A stretch of 64,000 nt of DNA, from the NCBI GenBank assembly GCA_025362495.1, contig JANYGI010000113.1, positions 1-64,000 on the forward strand, in the 5' to 3' direction. Below are positions 37,949-50,588 of this stretch, in pieces. Under the pieces are notes generated by a model. That model was not told where the DNA came from. It ran no database searches and saw only the letters and a program-made list of their open reading frames with translations. The translations under genes and the position numbers were made by a program. Each line of letters starts with the position of its first letter. Position 1 is the first letter of the stretch. The stretch is from Byssovorax sp. GTDB lineage: Bacteria > Myxococcota_A > Polyangia > Polyangiales > Polyangiaceae.

Positions 37949-39373
37949 ATGATCGCGCTTTTGTCCGATATTCATTTCTGCGACACGTCTGCCCAGATTG
38001 GCAATGTCGCCACGCCGGCCTTCGCCACCGTCCTTCACGAGGTGTACGCCCGGGCGCGCAAGATCGCCCGCAGCCGGGATACCCCGGTGCGCCTCGACAT
38101 CGTGCTCCTCGGCGACATCTTCGATCTCCTCCGCACCGAGCGGTGGTTCGAGGACGAGAACGGGGCGGCGATCCCGCTGGCCGATCGCCCCTGGGCCAGC
38201 GCCGCTGCGCTGGGCGAAGGGCAGGCGAACCCGGGCGCGGTGGCGCGGGCGCGGGCGATCGTCGACGAGGCCATCGTGTACAACAAGGACTCGCTGGCGA
38301 CGCTGCGGGGCGAGCGGCGACTGCCTCCGGCGGGCGTGGAGGTGCGACGGATCTTCATCCCGGGCAACCACGACCGGCTCTATCTCCATGACGCCGCGCT
38401 CCGCGAGCGGATCCTCGGCGCCCTCGGTGCCGTCGACGGGACGGGCCTCTCGAGCGAGGGTATCTTCCTCCATCGCCTGCAAATGCCGGACTACGGACTC
38501 CTGGCGCGGCACGGGCACGAGTGGGACTTCTGGAATTTCCCGAGCTTCCGCGCCTCTGCGCGACCGTCGGAGTACACCGACGAGGAGTATCTCCCCACGC
38601 CGATCGGCGACGCCATCACCACCGAGCTCGCCGTGCGCCTGCCCTACGAGCTCCGGCGCCGGCTCCTCGCTGAAAAGGCCTTTGCGCCCGAAGAGGCAGA
38701 GCTCATCCACGATCGGATGAAGCGCATCGAGGACGTGCGGCCGCTGATGTCGGCCTTTCACTGGTCCTTCTACGAGATCCAGCGGATCGGGCGCGGCCTC
38801 GATCCCGTGCAGTCGGGGGCGCTCGATCGGGCCTTCAACGACACGCTCCACACCATCGCCACCGAGTTTCGACAGCTGGAGTTCTACCGAGCGTGGGTGA
38901 ACAGCTGCCGTGGTCCCCTCCACCTCGGCCTGGCGACGTTGCTGCGGATCCTCCTGCTGGCGATGGAGACGCTCGGGGATCGCCTCGGCGGCGCGGCGAT
39001 GCAGTTCGATCGCCTGCTGGCAAGCTACGATCCGCGCGACGCGGCGCGGGAGGGGGCCCGGCGGGAAGCCCTCGACGCCGTCGGCTCGACCGGGACCCGG
39101 CTCGTCGTGTACGGCCACACCCATGCTCCGGCGCAGGTCGCGCTCGGCGCCGACGAGAAGACGGAGGACCTGTATCTCAACACTGGCACCTACCGTCCGG
39201 GCGTGTTCCGCGCCGAGGACGGGCGGAGCTTCGTCGGCTGGCAGCGCCTGGCCTACACGATCCTCCACGATCAGGAGGAGACGGCCGGCGGGTGCGCGCC
39301 GCTGGTGCCGCGGTTCGTCGAGTGGATCGGCGCCGCGGGGCTGGTGCCGCGGGTCGGGGATCCGCGCTGCTGA
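37949..39373 (+). CDS. Metallophosphoesterase
   Basis: The 474-residue enzyme has the calcineurin-like metal-binding motifs in order: DIHFCDTS at residue 7, GDIFDLL near 55, GNHDRLY near 135, and GHTHAP near 392. It has a large helical insertion (residues 215-375) between the third and last motifs. No signal peptide is seen, so it is probably cytoplasmic. The start at 37949 follows a GGGGGAGG tract. The substrate is unknown. The nearest characterised members hydrolyse phosphomonoesters, cyclic nucleotides or lipid precursors. A gap of 125 bp separates it from the TonB operon. Confidence 0.9.
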   Translation: MIALLSDIHFCDTSAQIGNVATPAFATVLHEVYARARKIARSRDTPVRLDIVLLGDIFDLLRTERWFEDENGAAIPLADRPWASAAALGEGQANPGAVARARAIVDEAIVYNKDSLATLRGERRLPPAGVEVRRIFIPGNHDRLYLHDAALRERILGALGAVDGTGLSSEGIFLHRLQMPDYGLLARHGHEWDFWNFPSFRASARPSEYTDEEYLPTPIGDAITTELAVRLPYELRRRLLAEKAFAPEEAELIHDRMKRIEDVRPLMSAFHWSFYEIQRIGRGLDPVQSGALDRAFNDTLHTIATEFRQLEFYRAWVNSCRGPLHLGLATLLRILLLAMETLGDRLGGAAMQFDRLLASYDPRDAAREGARREALDAVGSTGTRLVVYGHTHAPAQVALGADEKTEDLYLNTGTYRPGVFRAEDGRSFVGWQRLAYTILHDQEETAGGCAPLVPRFVEWIGAAGLVPRVGDPRC

Positions 39374-39406
39374 ACCGCCTGGCTCGGTGATCGAGAGAGG
39401 CGGTAT

Positions 39407-40043
39407 TCAGGGCATCAGGGTGATGCCGAATCCGATCTCGTTGCCAGAGAACTTCGGGAAGTCGATCCCGCGGCCATTCGAGCTGGAATAGGCGAAGTAA
39501 GGGCTACAGATCCCGCCGCCCGCGCTCACGAGATCCACGCCGAGGTGCACGATCTCGTAGCGGAGCGGCGTCCGATCGAGGCCGAAGCGGAACCCGTGAT
39601 CTCGAGCGACGAAGTCGTTCGCGAGGAGCTCGTGTGAGCCTCAGTCGCCCTCCCGGGGGCAGGATGGCGCGCGACAGACTCGGGCTCTCGGCGAGCAGCT
39701 CGAAGCCGACGCTGGCTCGATACGACTCCCACGGCACCGGCTCGCCCTGGTCGAAGTTGATGAGCTCGACGAACCCGTCAATCGCGAGGCCGAGGCGCAA
39801 TCGGTCGGACTCGGCGCCGACGAGCAGGACGCCGGCGCCGAGCATCGCTTTCCAGCGACCGCCCTGGAGGGCATAGCGAAGCGACGCTTGATCGGGGTCC
39901 GCGCGGGGTTCGTCCGGCATGAAGCGGTGAGCCATCATCAGCGTCTGGACCCGCCAGGTGGGCGGCGCGGCTGCCTCCTCGGCGCTGGCCGGCAAAGCGG
40001 ATACCAGGATGGCGGCCATCAGCGCGGCGCAACCGGCGCGCAC
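39407..40043 (-). pseudogene. Secreted beta-rich protein gene with a single-base frameshift
   Basis: From a GTG at 40043 (GGAG upstream) the frame encodes a signal peptide (AALMAAILVSALPASA) and beta-strand sequence resembling an outer-membrane protein, up to SLSRAILPPGG near 39650. The protein then continues one base further along in ELLANDFVARDHGFRFGLDR and FAYSSSNGRGIDFPKFSGN, ending at the TGA at 39407. The total length is 3n+1, consistent with one inserted base. The break falls near a GGGAGGGCG run, where an extra base is plausible. Real inactivation and a read error are both possible. Repaired, it would be about 211 residues. Confidence 0.6.
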
Positions 40044-40100
40044 GATCTCCGCGTTCGTGATGGCCGTCGTCCAGGGCTGCTCGCGTCGGTTTCGCACTGA

Positions 40101-40177
40101 CCGCAAGGGCGCAAGGGACGCGAGGGCTCGGAGATTTTGATTCTCTTCTGGCCCTTGTGGCCCTCGCGCCGTTGCGG
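40101..40177. repeat. Imperfect inverted repeat, ~27-bp arms
   Basis: The left arm at 40101-40127 and the right arm at 40150-40177 are near-complementary, with about five mismatches. They flank a 22-bp AT-richer loop. The arms contain short direct motifs (GCAAGGGCGCAAGGG and GAGGGC). The element lies just upstream of the frameshifted gene at 40043. It could be a mobile intergenic repeat, a cruciform-forming element, or the terminator of some transcript. No T-tract follows on either strand, so it is not called a terminator. Confidence 0.6.
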
Positions 40178-40240
40178 TTTCTTCAGCCTCTTTCCCCGAA
40201 CGCCACGAGCTGGAGTCGTTCGAGGTTCGCGCTCGCTGAT

Positions 40241-40404
40241 TCAGATCAACCCTGCGCACTTCAAGGCGGCAATCCGCTCGGATGGACATGCGCTCTCGTC
40301 GTCCGGGCCGCCGGTCAGGCACTTGCACAGCCGGGCCCCACGGCGCTGGCGAGGAGCAGGAAGGCGGCGAGGGGGAGGCTCTTGCGGACCAGAGTCGTGA
40401 TCAT
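40241..40404 (-). pseudogene. Small secreted cysteine-rich peptide gene with a frameshift
   Basis: An ATG at 40404 opens a signal peptide, MITTLVRKSLPLAAFLLLAS, followed by AVGPGCASA and a stop. A shift of frame at that point gives CKCLTGGPDDESACPSERIA and ALKCAGLI before a TGA at 40241, a sensible small cysteine-containing mature peptide. The total length is 3n+2. It sits between the second kinase gene and the other frameshifted gene on the same strand. Reading it as two parts of one ~53-residue gene is an inference from composition only. Confidence 0.35.
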
Positions 40405-40478
40405 GGGCTTGGCCTTTCAAGCGGCGTGAGAATCGACAGCGCGGCGGCCGCGACGTCGCGAGCGAGGCGCGCGGCGAT

Positions 40479-42143
40479 CTACTCGTACTCGTCGATCTTG
40501 GGGGTCGGGGGCTCGGGCGGGGCGGGCGGCGCAGCGGTCGCCGCAGCTGCGGCGGACGCCGGCGGGGCCGCCGGGAGCGCAGCGGGCGCCGTGGAGGCGG
40601 CGGAGGCGGCCGGCGGCGATATGGGAGCGGCGCTGGCAGAGGCCCTGGCCGCGGCGCTGCCGAAGAGCAGCTCGACCTTCGGGGGCATCGCGCCCTCCTC
40701 CGTCACGATGATATCCACATGCGTGGTGGCCTTTCCCTTCGTGAGCTTGAGGCGATGAACACTTCCGAGAGTGCCAGTCACCTCGAGGATGCCGCCGCGG
40801 GCGAGGGCGCGTGCGCCGTCGAGCTCGACGATCGCGTCGGGGGGGAGGATCACGATCTTCACGCGCCGAGGGGTCGTGTCCGCGGGCCGCGCCGCGCTCG
40901 CCACGACGGCGACGGCCGGCGAGGGCGGGGGCGCGACGAGCACCGGAGTCGCGGCCGGCGTCGGCACGGCGGTGCTGACCGGCGTCGCGTGCGAGCGGGC
41001 GTTGAAGGCGTAGCTGCCGCCGATACCGACGGCGAGCGCCACGGCTGCGGCGATACCCACGGTGGCTCTGGACGAGCCCGCCCCGCCGGCGCTCGCGGCG
41101 GGCGGCGGCCTCGACGGCGACTGCGTGCCTGTGTCGTGGAGGGACCGGCCGGTGACGCCTGGCAGCGAGCTCGCCGCCGGCCGGGACAGGCGCGGGCTCA
41201 GCGACACGCGCGCCGCGGCGTCGATGCCGCCGGAGTCGTCGAGTGACACCAGCATGTCGTCATGGATCGTCCAGCTGTTCGCGATCAGCGGGCGGATGGC
41301 CTCGAACATCTCCTTGGCGGTCTGGTAGCGCTCGTCGGCACGCTTGTGCAGGGCCTTGTGGACGACGGCCGCGACCTCGTCGCTGACCCACGGCGCGAGC
41401 TCCTGGACCGGCCGCGGCGCGTCCTGACAGATCGCCAGGATGAGCTCGCCGAGCGCGGTGATCTCGTGCCAGGGGGTCCGCCCCGTGAGCGACTGATAGA
41501 GCACCACACCGAGCGACCAGATGTCTGCGCGAGAGTCGATGTTCTTGGTGTTGCCGCGGGCCTGCTCCGGCGACATGTAGAGGGGCGATCCAAGCATGCT
41601 CCCCGTGCGGGTGAGGGCGGCGGACTCTGCGTCTTCGGCCTGCTCCATCGTCAGCTTGGCGATCCCGAAGTCGAGGAGCTTGACGACGATCTCGCCGGCG
41701 TCGCGCCGGGCGAGGAAGAGATTCGCCGGCTTGATGTCGCGGTGAATGACGCCCGCTTCGTGCGCCTTCTGCAGGCCGAGGCAGGCCTGAGCGACGATCC
41801 GCAGCGTGAGATCCGGCGCGAGCTTGCCGAGGCGCTTCAGCAGCGCGGAGAGGTCGCTTCCGGCCAGGTACTCCATCACCAGGAAGGGCAGGTTGCTCTC
41901 GCGATCGACGCCGGCGTCGAGCACCTGGGTGATGTGCTGGGTGTCAATCGCTCCGGCGGCGCGGGCCTCGCGCTGGAAGCGGGCGACGAGCTTGGCGTTG
42001 GCGGCGAGATCGGTGCTGCTGATGACCTTGATGGCCACGCGTCGCCCCGTCGATGCGTGCTGGGCTTCGTACACCGAGCCCATCGCGCCGGCCCCGAGGA
42101 GCCGATCGATGCGATATTTGCCGTCGAGTGTGGTGCCCAGCAA
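40479..42143 (-). CDS. Membrane-anchored Ser/Thr protein kinase
   Basis: The 554-residue Hanks-type kinase starts MLGTTLDGKYRIDRLLGAGAM. It has the lysine strand VAIKVI, the catalytic loop H134RDIKPAN, DFGIAKL, and activation segment LGSPLYMSPEQ, all intact. The domain ends near residue 280. A linker with SPSRPPPAAS leads to a TM helix (VGIAAAVALAVGIGGSYAF, about residue 365). An outer beta region contains a PEGA-like strand pair (RVKIVILPPDAIVELDGA) and a Pro/Ala tail. It is divergent from an alpha/beta hydrolase gene, whose start may lie only a few bases away. No sensor ligand is predicted. Confidence 0.93.
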   Translation of the reverse strand: MLGTTLDGKYRIDRLLGAGAMGSVYEAQHASTGRRVAIKVISSTDLAANAKLVARFQREARAAGAIDTQHITQVLDAGVDRESNLPFLVMEYLAGSDLSALLKRLGKLAPDLTLRIVAQACLGLQKAHEAGVIHRDIKPANLFLARRDAGEIVVKLLDFGIAKLTMEQAEDAESAALTRTGSMLGSPLYMSPEQARGNTKNIDSRADIWSLGVVLYQSLTGRTPWHEITALGELILAICQDAPRPVQELAPWVSDEVAAVVHKALHKRADERYQTAKEMFEAIRPLIANSWTIHDDMLVSLDDSGGIDAAARVSLSPRLSRPAASSLPGVTGRSLHDTGTQSPSRPPPAASAGGAGSSRATVGIAAAVALAVGIGGSYAFNARSHATPVSTAVPTPAATPVLVAPPPSPAVAVVASAARPADTTPRRVKIVILPPDAIVELDGARALARGGILEVTGTLGSVHRLKLTKGKATTHVDIIVTEEGAMPPKVELLFGSAAARASASAAPISPPAASAASTAPAALPAAPPASAAAAATAAPPAPPEPPTPKIDEYE

Positions 42144-42246
42144 GTGAGTGGTCCGACCTTACGGCATCGCCCCGCGAGGAGCAACGTTGGCGCGAGCGCC
42201 GCTCGGTGCGGCTCAAGGTTTCGCGCGAGTCGCCGATCGCGCTCCC

Positions 42247-43050
42247 GTGCTTGAAAGTGTCGCTGCCAAGGTCTCCTCCACCGGCCCGATTTGCCCGGGC
42301 CACACCCTCGTCGGAGCGGGGCCGACGAAGGTCGTCGTTCTCCACGGCTGGTTCGGTGATTGGTCGGTGTTCGACCCGCTCCTTCACGCCCTCGATCGCG
42401 ATCGCTTCACCTATGCGTTCATGGATTTTCGTGGGTACGGGAGCTCCAGGCACCTTCGCGGCGACTACACGATAGCCGAGATCGCCGGCGACGCCGTGGC
42501 GCTCGCGGACAGCCTCGGCTGGGCGACGTTCGACGTGGTGGGCCACTCGCTCGGCGGGATGGCCCTGCAATGGATCCTCGCCGAGCATCCCGGGCGCGTG
42601 CGTCGGGCCGTGGCGCTCACGCCCGTGCCCGCGACCGGCGTGCCGCTGCCTCCCGAGGTGTACGCGATGTACCGGAGCGCGGCCGGCGACGCCGCGCAGA
42701 TGGGCGCGTTCATTCATCAATCGGTCGGCGGGAGATACAGCCCCGGCTGGCAACGAGCGATGGGCGAGAAGTGCGTCGAGACCACGACGCCGGAAGCGTG
42801 GATAGGCTATCTCGACGCGCTCGTGAACACGAGCTTCGTGGACCGGATCGCGGGCAGCTCCGCGCGGGTGAAGATCGTGGTCGGCGCGCACGACGCCGTC
42901 GTCACCGAGCCCATGATTCGAGCCACGATGTGCCAGTGGCTCCCGAACGCCGAGCTCGAGGTGCTGCCCGACTGTGGTCACTATCCGATGATGGAGAGCC
43001 CCATCCGCACGGCCTCCGTGCTGGAAGAGTACCTGAGTCGTGAACCCTAA
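42247..43050 (+). CDS. Alpha/beta hydrolase
   Basis: The enzyme has the hydrolase fold with oxyanion region VVVLHGWFGD, nucleophile elbow VVGHSLGG (serine), acid KIVVGAHDAV and catalytic histidine DCGHYPMME. Likely substrates are esters, lactones or similar small molecules; none is identifiable. A GTG at 42247 gives 267 residues. A GTG at 42148 adds a 33-residue low-complexity leader that abuts the divergent kinase start. Neither has a clear ribosome binding site. The following gene starts inside its last codons. Confidence 0.85.
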   Translation: MLESVAAKVSSTGPICPGHTLVGAGPTKVVVLHGWFGDWSVFDPLLHALDRDRFTYAFMDFRGYGSSRHLRGDYTIAEIAGDAVALADSLGWATFDVVGHSLGGMALQWILAEHPGRVRRAVALTPVPATGVPLPPEVYAMYRSAAGDAAQMGAFIHQSVGGRYSPGWQRAMGEKCVETTTPEAWIGYLDALVNTSFVDRIAGSSARVKIVVGAHDAVVTEPMIRATMCQWLPNAELEVLPDCGHYPMMESPIRTASVLEEYLSREP

Positions 43051-43477
43051 GCCCACCTCGCCCGCGGCCTCGGACGCGTCGCGTGGTGTCCCGAGCGCGT
43101 GCAGCGTGCGGTTCGACGACAGCCGGCGACCGATCAACGTTTACACGTTCACGGGGGAGATGACGCCCGCGGACCTCCAGGTGATGCTGCGGCGCTCCGA
43201 CGAGATCCTGAGGCAAGGACGCCACGCGTTGCTGATGGACTTGCGGGGCCTCTCGGCGATGTCCGCGCTCTTGCGCCAGCAGGCCGCCGAGTGGAACGTC
43301 GCCAACGCCGCGAGCCTGGCGAGGCTCCGCGTCGGCCTCGCGATGGTGATCTGCGACAGTCGCGAGCGCGGCATCGTCACGGCCATCTACTGGCACAATC
43401 CTCCTCCGTATCCGTACGTCATCAGCGAGAGCCTCGACGAGGCGCTAGCGTGGTGCGGTCAGAAGCTGACGCAATGA
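43040..43477 (+). CDS. Small STAS/SpoIIAA-like protein
   Basis: The 145-residue product (GTG start overlapping the hydrolase by 11 bp) has the strand-helix pattern INVYTFTGEMTPADLQVMLRR, HALLMDLRGLSAMSALLRQQ, VGLAMVICDSRERGIVTAIY and a last segment SESLDEALAWCG. This resembles the STAS or SpoIIAA-like domains used in regulatory protein contacts. A phosphorylatable serine cannot be assigned with confidence. It is probably cotranscribed with the hydrolase. The function is unknown. Confidence 0.65.
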   Translation: MNPKPTSPAASDASRGVPSACSVRFDDSRRPINVYTFTGEMTPADLQVMLRRSDEILRQGRHALLMDLRGLSAMSALLRQQAAEWNVANAASLARLRVGLAMVICDSRERGIVTAIYWHNPPPYPYVISESLDEALAWCGQKLTQ

Positions 43478-43767
43478 CGCCGTGGAGCGGCGCTCGTCGG
43501 CGATCCGCCGATCAGGGCGGCTGTCGCGGCTCGAGTATCCGGGGTGGCCGTGGTCACGAGAGCAGCCCTGTCGCTCGCGGGCGGTTCCACCGCAGGAGCC
43601 CGGGTCGCCGGCCCGTTACAGCCAATCGCGACAAGCATCGCCGCGAGGAGGGCGGCAGATCGCGCGGATTTGCCAGGGGGCCGCGGATGCGGAGGGCGCG
43701 CTGGATTCGACGATTCGAGAAACACGGGGCGAGACAGCGACGCGACGCGGTTGTTCCTCACCCGCGA

Positions 43768-44166
43768 GGCGGTCCGGCGAGCTGCTTTGCCTCTCTCGGC
43801 GAACGCCCCGCCAGCGCGACGTGGTATCCCGAGCTCGTCGTCAACGCGACGCACGTGGCCTGGGCCGATCCCGATCGCCGGGCCATCCTCGGCGTCGACA
43901 AGCATCATGGTGGAGAGCCCGTGGTCCTGTCGGAGACCCGCTATCGACCCGCGCACCTCGTGGCCGATGATCACGATATCTTCGCACTCACGGGCGAGCC
44001 CACCGAGGACGACTGGCACGTCGAGCACGTCCCCGCGCAATCAGGCGCGTCGCGCGTCGTGGCCGAGTACCGGCGGCGGCGCTCGGACAGGCCGGGATTG
44101 GTGCTCTCGGCGCCCGCCCTTCATTTCACGACGAACGACCGCATCCTCCAGCTCGCGCGGGCCTGA
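43768..44166 (+). pseudogene. C-terminal fragment of a beta-propeller-like protein
   Basis: From GGPASCFASLGERPASATWY onward the frame has normal coding bias and repeats of the kind seen in propeller blades (VVNATHVAWADPDRRAILGV, VADDHDIFALTGEPT, SAPALHFTTNDRILQLAR). Upstream the same frame becomes Arg-rich and non-coding, and no start codon fits. The region 43478-43767 has no convincing gene on either strand. This is probably the remnant of a longer secreted protein whose 5' part was lost or frameshifted. Confidence 0.45.
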
Positions 44167-44257
44167 CCGCCGGGAGACGGCGCCCGCTCGGACCGTTCGG
44201 GCCACGGCGCGCTGGATCGTGCAACCGCGGTCGCGGGGCTCGTCGCAAACGCCGGTT

Positions 44258-44897
44258 CTACCTGGAGTCGCGCTCGTGCTTCGCCACGATCGGCGGCAGC
44301 ACGTCTCGGGCGCGTGCGAGCCAGGTAGTGAGCGAGTCTGCGTCCTTCGATAGCTGGTCGAGGTCGGCGCGCTCCACGAGAATCACCATCGCTCGCGCGT
44401 CCTTCGGCGTCACACCTTTCTCTTCGAGGCGCAGCGCCGCTCGCTTCGTGGTGAGAGCCTCGGTGTGCCGCTCTCCCATCAGCGCGAGGATCCACGCTTC
44501 GAGCGCAGGGACAGCCACGCCTCCGATCACCTCGGGCGGGGTGGCGAATGTCTCGGGAATGCGTCGGATCCCTTCTTCGACCGCGTCTCGTCGCACAGGA
44601 TCATTGTCGGTGTCGCGTGAGAATGCGAGCACGTCGCAGCTCGCCTTTTTGGCATCGAGCGCGACGCCAAGGACATTGTGGGTGTCCCGATGCGAAACGC
44701 CTGCCTTGTATTTGCGGATGCTCGTCCAGTCGCGCGCCGCCGACCTCCCAGCCAGTGGCCTGCACGCGCGCGAGGAGAGCGTGGAGCACCCCGGGCTGGG
44801 CGTCCGTCTGGTAAGCCGGATGGCCGCAGCGGCTGCCGAGCTCGTTCCGGCCCTCGCCGCAGAGGAACACTTTCACTTTGTGCGGCGCAGCGCTCAC
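44258..44897 (-). pseudogene. TOPRIM-like partner of an AAA ATPase, frameshifted
   Basis: A GTG at 44897 overlaps the stop of the ATPase gene (GTGA). The first part reads VKVFLCGEGRNELGSRCGHP to WEVGGA; the protein then continues in another frame as RDWTSIRKYKAGVSHRDTHN, CDVLAFSRDTDNDPVRRDAV, and to KHERDSR at 44258. The break near 44730 lies in a GCGGCGCGCG run, and adding back one GC pair restores the frame (GGARDW). GEGRNE and RDTDND are the acidic positions expected of a TOPRIM-type nuclease. OLD and PARIS-type immune systems pair such a protein with an ATPase. Family assignment is by motif only. Confidence 0.6.
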
Positions 44898-45964
44898 GTT
44901 CGTGAGCCGCCCTGCAGGAGCGGCGCTTCGTCGTCGCCGTTCGCGTACGAGAGCCAGAGCTCGCCCAGCGCATACACCTTGGCGCGCTCCTCGAAGCCTG
45001 GCGTCGTCTGGATGGGAGTGGCATTGGTCCCCGTCTCGGGGGACCGGGTCACCACGGTAACCTCTTCGGGCCGAAGCTCGTTGATGACCAGCGGGCTGTG
45101 AGTCTCGATGATCACCTGAGTCTTCTCGGAGATGGCGCGGAGCACGCGCATGACCTCGGCGATTCGCGACGGATGAAGGCCATTCTCGGGCTCCTCGACC
45201 AGGAGCAGCGCAGTCGGCGCGAGGTGAGGAAGCACCGCGAAGGCGAGGTAGTACAGGAGGCCTTCGCTCATCTGATCCGCCGGCACGACGGTGCCGTCGG
45301 TCAGCCTGACGCCGAGCGCCTTCGTGCCGTGATTGGGATTCATGAGCTGGATGCTCTTCACGCTCGGAAAGAGCTTCGTGAGCTGCTCGTTCAGCGCGAT
45401 GTAGGCCGGGAGATCGCGGACCAGGAGCGCGTCATAGAGAGCAGGCAAGCCGGTGCCGCGCTCGTCATCGAAGCGTAGAGGTGTCCCGTCGGCGATGAGG
45501 GCGTGGGGTGCGCGGAGGAAGTCAGGATCGAGTCGAAGGAGCTGAGCGACAAGGAGTAAGTCCTTGATCTCCGAGGCCGGGCGCCAAGGGTTGCCCGTGA
45601 ATGCATATCGCGCGGACACGAACTGATTTTGAGCGGAAGCCGTGGCTTCCGACCCGTGCTCGTACGAGCTCGCCGTGTAGCCCTCGCCCGGCCCGAAGCG
45701 CAGGGAACATGTCATTGTCGGTCCGGCGAGCGCAAAGCGTGGGCCGGTTCTATTCGCGTGCAGGGCCTGGCGGAGCGCGTTCAGGGCGCTCGCATCGATC
45801 GCCGCATCGACGGTCCGCGCCATGGTCCTGAGCGCGCGGAGCACTGTGGTCTTCCCGCTGCCGTTCGGCCCGATGAGCGCGTGCAGCGGCGTGAACCGGA
45901 ACGTCGCGTCCCGGATGCAGCCCTAGTTCTCGATGCGCAGCTCGTGGATGATGGGCCGTTCCAT
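44894..45964 (-). pseudogene. OLD/AAA_21-type ATPase gene interrupted by TAG at codon 14
   Basis: From ATG 45964 the frame reads MERPIIHELRIEN, a TAG at 45923-45925, then GCIRDATFRFTPLHALIGPN with Walker A GPNGSGKTT and a C-terminal half with DQMSEGLLYYLAF, Walker B LLLVEEPENGLHP and the switch IIETHSPL. All ATPase motifs survive, but the stop precedes the P-loop. The next start (GTG or ATG codons after it) would lose Walker A. The normal residue at the stop is probably an aromatic, as in the common ENFG or ENYG of this family. It is coupled to the TOPRIM-like gene. This ATPase-plus-TOPRIM layout suggests an anti-phage module. Confidence 0.7.
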
Positions 45965-46087
45965 GGTGTTCCTGGGCCGTGCGGCGGGCGGAGCATACTC
46001 CGGCGTTCGCGGTCGAGGCCGCGGGATGTCGAGCGCCGCGGTCGGTCAGCACGTCGCGGCGGCGCTCCCGCGTTCGTGCAGGTCGTG

Positions 46088-46250
46088 CCAGCAAGTCGGA
46101 GGGGCGGCCCAGTACGTCGAGGAGCGTGCCAGCAGGTCGGGGGAACCGCCCAGCACGTCGGGGGAGCGTGCCAGCACGTCGGGGGAACCAGCCAGATTCG
46201 TTGGGTCGGCTCCCCCGAGCTGCTGGGCACGGTCCCCGAGCTGCTGGCAG
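46088..46250. repeat. Minisatellite with ~21-bp units, followed by inverted units
   Basis: Five units of about 21 bp (one of 20) run from 46088 to 46191. A typical unit is CCAGCACGTCGGGGGAACC. After a 17-bp spacer two more copies, at about 46209-46250, lie in the opposite orientation (CCCCGAGCTGCTGGCA). Direct and inverted copies can pair into a large hairpin. The remainder of the 45965-46345 gap shows no gene. The units could encode a seven-residue repeat in one minus frame, but there is no start, signal or coding bias. Confidence 0.75.
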
Positions 46251-46345
46251 CGAGCCTCCGGCTCCGGCAAAGCAGGATGGAGATCGTGAAAGAGGGGCGA
46301 GAGACGAGGATCCATCTGCGCCACCGCTTCTTTCTCTGTCCTCCG

Positions 46346-50530
<4,185 letters not shown>

Positions 50531-50588
50531 CGCCCGGAAGAATCTGCTCCGGGAAGACGGTTGTCAACAGAGGTGGCGCCTTCTCGGG

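Noticed and set aside
43459-43690. Minus-strand lipoprotein-like signal (AALLAAMLVAIGC)
   Set aside because: The sequence after the cysteine is low-complexity and short, no good start codon precedes it, and it lies opposite a region with no coding bias.
46088-46250. CRISPR-like array
   Set aside because: The units are contiguous with no unique spacers, too short, and no cas genes are present.
46046-46324. Small protein with a seven-residue repeat on the minus strand of the minisatellite
   Set aside because: It arises from the 21-bp repeat read in frame; there is no ribosome binding site or coding bias.
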